A DNA stretch of 64,000 bases from Pelagibacterium sp. Its GTDB lineage: Bacteria > Pseudomonadota > Alphaproteobacteria > Rhizobiales > Devosiaceae. Both the position numbers and the translations under genes were made by a program. The DNA is taken from assembly GCA_002723255.1 (NCBI GenBank), contig PBNW01000018.1:1-64000 (forward strand). Reading direction: 5' to 3'. The notes below the pieces were generated by a model, which saw only the letters and a program-made list of their open reading frames with translations, was not told the origin of the DNA and made no database searches. Shown here piece after piece: positions 59,612-64,000 of the stretch (position 1 is its first letter; the number at the start of each line of letters is the position of its first letter).

Positions 59612-61960
59612 ATGCCGCTTTCCATCCTCTCCCGCCTTTTTCAGTTTTTCGCCATACTCGTTGTTTGCGCCGGGCTGGCCGTGCCAGCCATGGCGCAATC
59701 GGAAAGCGGCGATGCCGCGAGCGAAGACCCGCAACAGGCGCTGAGCCAGTTGATCGAGGTGCTGCGCGACGATGCGGCGCGCGATGCGTTGATCGCCGAG
59801 CTTGAAGCGGGGCTTGAGGGCAGCGCGCAGACCGAGGGCACGGCCGAGGAACCGGCGGCAAGCGGCGAGGGCGATGAGTTGCGCTCGATCGGCGCGCAGA
59901 TTTCGGAGGTGACGCGGTCGGCGGTGGGCAGCACCATGGCCTCGCTGGGCCAGCTGGGGCGGCAACTGGCCGCGACGCCGGAAATCTTTTCGGCGCTCTC
60001 GATCTCCGAGCTCAACGCGCTGGGCGCCATTCTGGCCAATGTCGCCATTCTGGTGGTTGTGACCTATGGCGGGCTGTTTTTGATGCGGCGCATCGTGCGC
60101 GTTCCGCGCGAGCGGTTGCGGGCGGTGTTCGATTCAGGGGGCTGGGTCGCCAAGCCGGTGGCGCTGGTGCTCGAATTCATTCTCGACGTGCTGGCCGCGG
60201 CCATTCCCTATGCGGTGGGCTATGGCATCGCGGCGGCCCTTCTGGGCGAGGCCGGGGTGATCCAGCTCGAGCACGCGCTCTATCTCAACGCGTTCGTGAT
60301 GGTCGAGATCGTCATGGCGATCATCTTGAGTATCGTGTCGCCAAACCTGCCCGAGCAGCGGCTTGTGCATTTGTCCGACAGCGAAGCGAAATCGGTGATG
60401 GGGTGGTCGCGTTTCATCATCTCGCTGTTTGTCTTCGGGCAGATGATGGTGCTGCCGCTGATCACCGCAAGCGTTTCGTTTGCGGCGGGGCGGGCCATCT
60501 CGGTCGTTCTCCTGCTGCTGACGCTGATTGCCATGGCGGTGGCCGTGCTGGTGGCGCGCCAGCCGGTCAAGCAAAAGCTGATGGCGATGATCGAGACCAG
60601 GGAGGCGCAGCGCGGGCTGGGCCTGCCGATCCGCAACTGGCACGTCTTTGCGCTGATCTACCTCGCCGTTCTGGCGGTGATCGCTCTCACGCGCACCAGC
60701 GTCCAGTTTCAGGCTTATGTGTGGGACAATGTGCAGGTGGTGATCGCCATCATGATCGGGGTGGTGATCCTCAATCTCATCAAGCGCAGCGCCCGCAACG
60801 GGTTCAACCTGCCCGAACGCCTGCGCCAACGCTCGCCCGAATTGCAGCGCCAGTTGCACAAGATCGTGCCCGCCGTGCTCAAGGTGGTGCGGTTCATCGT
60901 GATTGGCGCCATACTGGTGTTCTGCCTGCACAAACTGGGGTTCTTCAACTTCGTCGATTTCGTCGAAAGCGAGTTCGGGGCGCGGGTGGCCGGATCGGCG
61001 GTGACGATCCTTGTCATCCTCGGCGTTGCGATCCTTGCCTGGGTGGGGCTCAACACCTGGATGGACAGCCAGGTCAATCCGGACCTCGCTCCGGGCGCCA
61101 CGGCGCGCAAGCGGACGCTGTTCGCGCTGTTGCGCAATGCGCTGACCATCGCGCTGATCGTCATCACGCTGATGTTCGTGCTGTCTGAAATCGGCATCAA
61201 TATCGCCCCGCTGCTGGCCTCGGCCGGTGTTCTGGGCCTGGCCATCGGGTTCGGGGCGCAAAAACTTGTCCAGGACATCATCACCGGCATCTTCATCCAG
61301 CTCGAAGGGGCGATCGATGTGGGGGACGTGGTGTCGTTGGCCGGGATTTCGGGGGTGGTCGAGCGGCTGACCATCCGCTCGGTCTCGCTGCGCGACCTCG
61401 AGGGCTCCTTTCACATCATCCCGTTTTCCTCGGTCGATACGGTCACCAATTTCATGCGCGGCTTTTCCTATGCCGTCATCGACATGGGGGTGGGCTATCG
61501 CGAAAATGTCGAGGAGGCCCGGCAGGCCATGCTCGAGGCGTTCGAGCAATTGCGGGCCGATCCCGAACACCAGAGCGCGATCATCGACGATTTCGAATGG
61601 ATGGGCGTCAATGCGTTCGGGGCGAGCGAAGTGGTGCTGCGGGCCCGCATCAAGACGCTGCCCGGCAAGCAATGGGGCATCAAGCGGGCCTACAATGCCA
61701 TCGTCAAACGCATTTTCGACGAGCGCGACATCGAAATCCCCTTCCCCCACCAGACGCTCTATTTCGGGGTGGGCAAGGACGGCAAGGCCCCGCCCATGCA
61801 TATGGTGCGCGAGGACGACGCTGCGGGCGGGGACACCCCGGACGCGCCGACTCGAACGCTGGAGGCCAAGCCCAGGCGCCGGCGGCAACGCAAGGGCGAA
61901 ACCGAAATCGCGGGCAAGGACATGCCCGATGTGGACGAAGGGCCCGATGACGAGACCTGA
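59612..61960 (+). CDS. MscS-family mechanosensitive channel (large, exported N-terminus)
   Basis: 782 residues: signal peptide (MPLSILSRLFQFFAILVVCAGLAVPAMAQ read in two parts), a periplasmic helical segment, about ten membrane helices, then the MscS core (PLLASAGVLGLAIGFGAQKL, VQDIITGIFIQLEG, IDVGDVVSLAG) and a basic/acidic cytosolic tail. Releases solutes on hypo-osmotic shock. Confidence 0.93.
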   Translation: MPLSILSRLFQFFAILVVCAGLAVPAMAQSESGDAASEDPQQALSQLIEVLRDDAARDALIAELEAGLEGSAQTEGTAEEPAASGEGDELRSIGAQISEVTRSAVGSTMASLGQLGRQLAATPEIFSALSISELNALGAILANVAILVVVTYGGLFLMRRIVRVPRERLRAVFDSGGWVAKPVALVLEFILDVLAAAIPYAVGYGIAAALLGEAGVIQLEHALYLNAFVMVEIVMAIILSIVSPNLPEQRLVHLSDSEAKSVMGWSRFIISLFVFGQMMVLPLITASVSFAAGRAISVVLLLLTLIAMAVAVLVARQPVKQKLMAMIETREAQRGLGLPIRNWHVFALIYLAVLAVIALTRTSVQFQAYVWDNVQVVIAIMIGVVILNLIKRSARNGFNLPERLRQRSPELQRQLHKIVPAVLKVVRFIVIGAILVFCLHKLGFFNFVDFVESEFGARVAGSAVTILVILGVAILAWVGLNTWMDSQVNPDLAPGATARKRTLFALLRNALTIALIVITLMFVLSEIGINIAPLLASAGVLGLAIGFGAQKLVQDIITGIFIQLEGAIDVGDVVSLAGISGVVERLTIRSVSLRDLEGSFHIIPFSSVDTVTNFMRGFSYAVIDMGVGYRENVEEARQAMLEAFEQLRADPEHQSAIIDDFEWMGVNAFGASEVVLRARIKTLPGKQWGIKRAYNAIVKRIFDERDIEIPFPHQTLYFGVGKDGKAPPMHMVREDDAAGGDTPDAPTRTLEAKPRRRRQRKGETEIAGKDMPDVDEGPDDET

Positions 61961-61978
61961 GGGCACAAGGAGACCATG

Positions 61979-62047
61979 ATGACTACTTTTATCGCCGTGA
62001 TGATCGTGTTAGGGGGCTATGCTTTCGGAAAGAAGCCAAAAGCCTGA
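61979..62047 (+). CDS. Very small membrane peptide (22 aa)
   Basis: ATG 61979 with AAGGAG six bases upstream encodes a 22-residue peptide: one hydrophobic helix (TTFIAVMIVLGGYAF) and a basic tail (GKKPKA). Its stop lies one base before the HAD gene start at 62049. The strong ribosome binding site and the hydrophobic plus basic layout make a real small protein likely. Confidence 0.6.
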   Translation: MTTFIAVMIVLGGYAFGKKPKA

Positions 62048-62048
62048 C

Positions 62049-62765
62049 ATGTCCCCACTCGCCCATCCCTTCGACGCCGTCATTTTCGATATGGACGGAA
62101 CGCTGCTCGATACCGAAGCGGTGTTCAAGGTCATCGTCTATGAAGTGTGCACGGAGATGGGGTTTGAAATGACCGATCTCGTACATGGACGGATGGTCGG
62201 CTCGTCGCACGAAGCGACCGCGGCGCTGCTGGTGGACAGTTTCGGCACCCATTTCCCCTATGAAATGTTCGACGACAAATGCCGGGCCTCCATGAAGATC
62301 CGCATGGCCGATGCCGTGCCGGTCAAGCCGGGCGCCGTGGAACTGGTCACGGCGCTGCGCGAACTCGATATTCCGCTGGCGGTGGCGACATCCTCGCGGG
62401 CCAATCACGCGCTGGGCCATCTCGAAGCGGCGGGTGTTATCGGGTTTTTCGATACCATCGTCACCCGCGACGACGTCATCAATCCAAAACCCCATCCCGA
62501 GCCGTATCTGACGGCGGCGCGGCGGCTGAACGTCGATCCGGTCCATTGCGTGGCGTTCGAGGATTCGGTTTCCGGGGTCAGGGCGGCCCATGCGGCAGGA
62601 ATGCGCACCGTGATGGTGCCCGATCTGGTTGCACCGTCCGACGATATCGCGGCGCTGTGCGTGGCGGTGCTCGAAAGCATGGCCCATGCTCATGAGCATC
62701 TGGTCTCCGCACCGCGGTCTGCAAATGGGTTGCAAGAGCATTTGCAAGTAAAATCAAGGGGATAG
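62049..62765 (+). CDS. HAD-superfamily hydrolase (beta-phosphoglucomutase/phosphatase-like)
   Basis: 238 residues from ATG 62049 (or 248 from ATG 62019, which overlaps the small ORF): motif I FDMDGTLLDTEAVF, motif II VATSSRANHAL, motif III NPKPHPEPYLTAARRL, motif IV FEDSVSGVRAAHAAGM. Phosphatase on small phosphorylated metabolites. Confidence 0.92.
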   Translation: MSPLAHPFDAVIFDMDGTLLDTEAVFKVIVYEVCTEMGFEMTDLVHGRMVGSSHEATAALLVDSFGTHFPYEMFDDKCRASMKIRMADAVPVKPGAVELVTALRELDIPLAVATSSRANHALGHLEAAGVIGFFDTIVTRDDVINPKPHPEPYLTAARRLNVDPVHCVAFEDSVSGVRAAHAAGMRTVMVPDLVAPSDDIAALCVAVLESMAHAHEHLVSAPRSANGLQEHLQVKSRG

Positions 62766-62785
62766 ACACGGCGCTCAGGTTGAGC

Positions 62786-62886
62786 TAGAGCCGTTCAGGA
62801 TTTGATTGAATCAAATCCTTGGCTCTAAGCCCTTGTTTGTCGCGTGTCCGAACCGCAAAACCGGTTCCACTTTTGCCGGACACGCG
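62786..62886. repeat. Dispersed intergenic palindromic repeat
   Basis: Two adjacent hairpins: TAGAGCC/GGCTCTA enclosing AGGATTTGATT/AATCAAATCCT (62786-62827), then CGCGTGTCCG/CGGACACGCG (62841-62886) enclosing AACCGGTT. The second resembles a repeat widespread between genes of Hyphomicrobiales. Confidence 0.75.
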
Positions 62887-62922
62887 CCAGGGGCATTGCC
62901 AACCGCGCTCCCCACCACCCGG

Positions 62923-63819
62923 ATGTCCGCCATGACCCAGGTCCTCAAACTCGCCATCGGCAGTATCATTGTCGCTCTCGGCGTTCTGGCGCTGAAATTG
63001 TGGGCGGCGCAGATTACCGGATCGGTGGCTCTGCTCTCGGATGCCCTGGAATCGATCGTCAATCTGGCGACGGCGGTGGCGGCGCTGATCGCCGTGCAAC
63101 TGGCGGCCCGGCCCGCCGATTCCAAGATGCCGTTCGGCTATTACAAGGCCGAGTATTTTTCGGCGGTGCTGGAGGGCGTATTCATCGTCGTTGCGGCGCT
63201 CTTGATCTTTTATCAGGCCTGGCAGGGGTTTTCGGCCCCCTCCCCGCTCGACGCGCCGTTCGAGGGCATTGCCATTTCCATGGTGGCGACGGCGATCAAC
63301 TGGGTGTGGAGCGTGGTCCTGGTGCGCCAGGGGCGCAGATTGCAATCTCCGGCGCTCGAAGCGGACGGGCATCATCTGTGGACGGACGTGTTTTCCTCGC
63401 TGGGCGTGGCCGCGGGGCTGGTGCTTGTGGTCGTAACCGGTCAGCCCATGCTCGATGCGGCGCTGGCCGTGCTTGTCGGGCTCAACATCTTGTGGTCGGG
63501 ATCAAGGCTTCTGGCGGCCAGCGTGGGCGGGCTGATGGATATTTCGGTGGGAACAGAGCGGCTCGACGCCATTCGCCAGACCATCGCCGACAATGCCGAG
63601 GGGGCCATCGAGGCCCATGACGTGCGGGCGCGCGAGGCGGGCAAGGCGGTGTTCATCGACTTCCATCTGGTGGTGCCGGCCGCCATGAGCGTCAAGGACG
63701 CGCACGACATCTGCGACAGGATCGAAATGGCGCTGCAGGATCGCGATTCCGGCGCCATCATCACCATCCACGTCGAGCCCGAGCACAAGGCCAAGCATTC
63801 GGGAATAGTCGTGTTGTGA
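62923..63819 (+). CDS. Cation diffusion facilitator family transporter
   Basis: 298 residues from ATG 62923 (ATG 62932 also possible). Six membrane segments; metal-site motifs SDALESIVNL and HHLWTDVFSS, and a C-terminal cytosolic domain (IEAHDVRAREAGKAVFIDFHLVVP). Exports Zn2+, Fe2+ or similar. The longer frame to 62806 reads through the repeat and is unlikely. Confidence 0.92.
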   Translation: MSAMTQVLKLAIGSIIVALGVLALKLWAAQITGSVALLSDALESIVNLATAVAALIAVQLAARPADSKMPFGYYKAEYFSAVLEGVFIVVAALLIFYQAWQGFSAPSPLDAPFEGIAISMVATAINWVWSVVLVRQGRRLQSPALEADGHHLWTDVFSSLGVAAGLVLVVVTGQPMLDAALAVLVGLNILWSGSRLLAASVGGLMDISVGTERLDAIRQTIADNAEGAIEAHDVRAREAGKAVFIDFHLVVPAAMSVKDAHDICDRIEMALQDRDSGAIITIHVEPEHKAKHSGIVVL

Positions 63820-63889
63820 TTCAGGTGAGAGCTGGCTGCAAACGGGAGGAAGCTGCGCTTCCGGCCACGCCTTGCTGACCGATCCCCTG

Positions 63890-63990
63890 TCACCCCGGCC
63901 CCCGAGCCGGGGTCTGGTACACTCGGCGCTTGAGACAGTACCGCCAGCGCCGCCGGTTACTGGATCCCGGGTCTTCGCCCGGGATGACGG
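63890..63990. repeat. Dispersed intergenic repeat with two hairpins
   Basis: ACCCCGGC/GCCGGGGT (63892-63913) and ATCCCGGG/CCCGGGAT (63964-63985, loop TCTTCG), with TGGATCCCGGG...CCCGGGATGACGG. Such elements recur between genes in this order of bacteria. It may run to the window edge. Confidence 0.7.
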
Positions 63991-64000
63991 CGGTTAATAT

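Overview
The window looks like a chromosomal segment of an alphaproteobacterium of the Hyphomicrobiales, most like the Devosia/Pelagibacterium group. The evidence is high G+C, an Irr-type iron box in front of mbfA, the rimP-nusA-ylxR-infB and lnt-metK-trmB blocks, a complete urtABCDE/ure cluster, MmcB, DUF1127 and HupE/UreJ families, and dispersed intergenic palindromes of the kind common in this order. The taxonomic placement is inferred from family recognition, not from a search.

Layout. 1-700: the 3' end of an HNH endonuclease gene and a tRNA-Arg(CCG), a plausible edge of an integrated element. 880-8600: a haloperoxidase-like/CRTAC1-like pair, small accessory genes, lepA, an extensin-like protein and an exported beta-propeller. 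8600-13200: two LysR regulators, the iron exporter mbfA, a DUF2306 membrane protein and a LytTR regulator. 13200-22540 (minus strand): the housekeeping blocks infB-ylxR-nusA-rimP, trmB, metK and lnt.

22840-41290 is the nitrogen centre. A divergently transcribed NCS1-transporter/histidine-kinase/receiver fusion and a LuxR-type response regulator face the urea ABC transporter urtABCDE, which runs into ureD-ureA-(HupE/UreJ)-ureB. An opposite-strand gene for a very acidic exported protein splits the cluster. Then come ureC, azlCD, an MliC-like gene and ureEFG. The arrangement suggests that urea uptake, urease assembly and nickel supply are expressed together, and that the transporter-kinase may sense urea or a related nitrogen compound.

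41200-54610: DUF1127, mmcB, a YbaY/META protein, a frameshifted XRE regulator, a ribokinase and RNA methyltransferase pair, a complete ugpBAEC glycerol-3-phosphate-type ABC transporter, exported hypotheticals, and an Lrp regulator divergent from lysine 6-dehydrogenase.

54750-57000 is the most island-like part. G+C is visibly lower, and it holds a three-ORF minus-strand cassette (34-aa ORF, OST-HTH/LOTUS-like protein, Cys-containing unknown protein) with a long inverted repeat near its start and a gene-free, foldable stretch beyond its end. I see no known match; it is the best candidate for an undescribed system. 57347-64000: an Hsp70-like ATPase, a DUF72 protein, a large MscS channel, a 22-aa membrane peptide abutting a HAD phosphatase, a CDF cation exporter, and two dispersed palindromic repeats.
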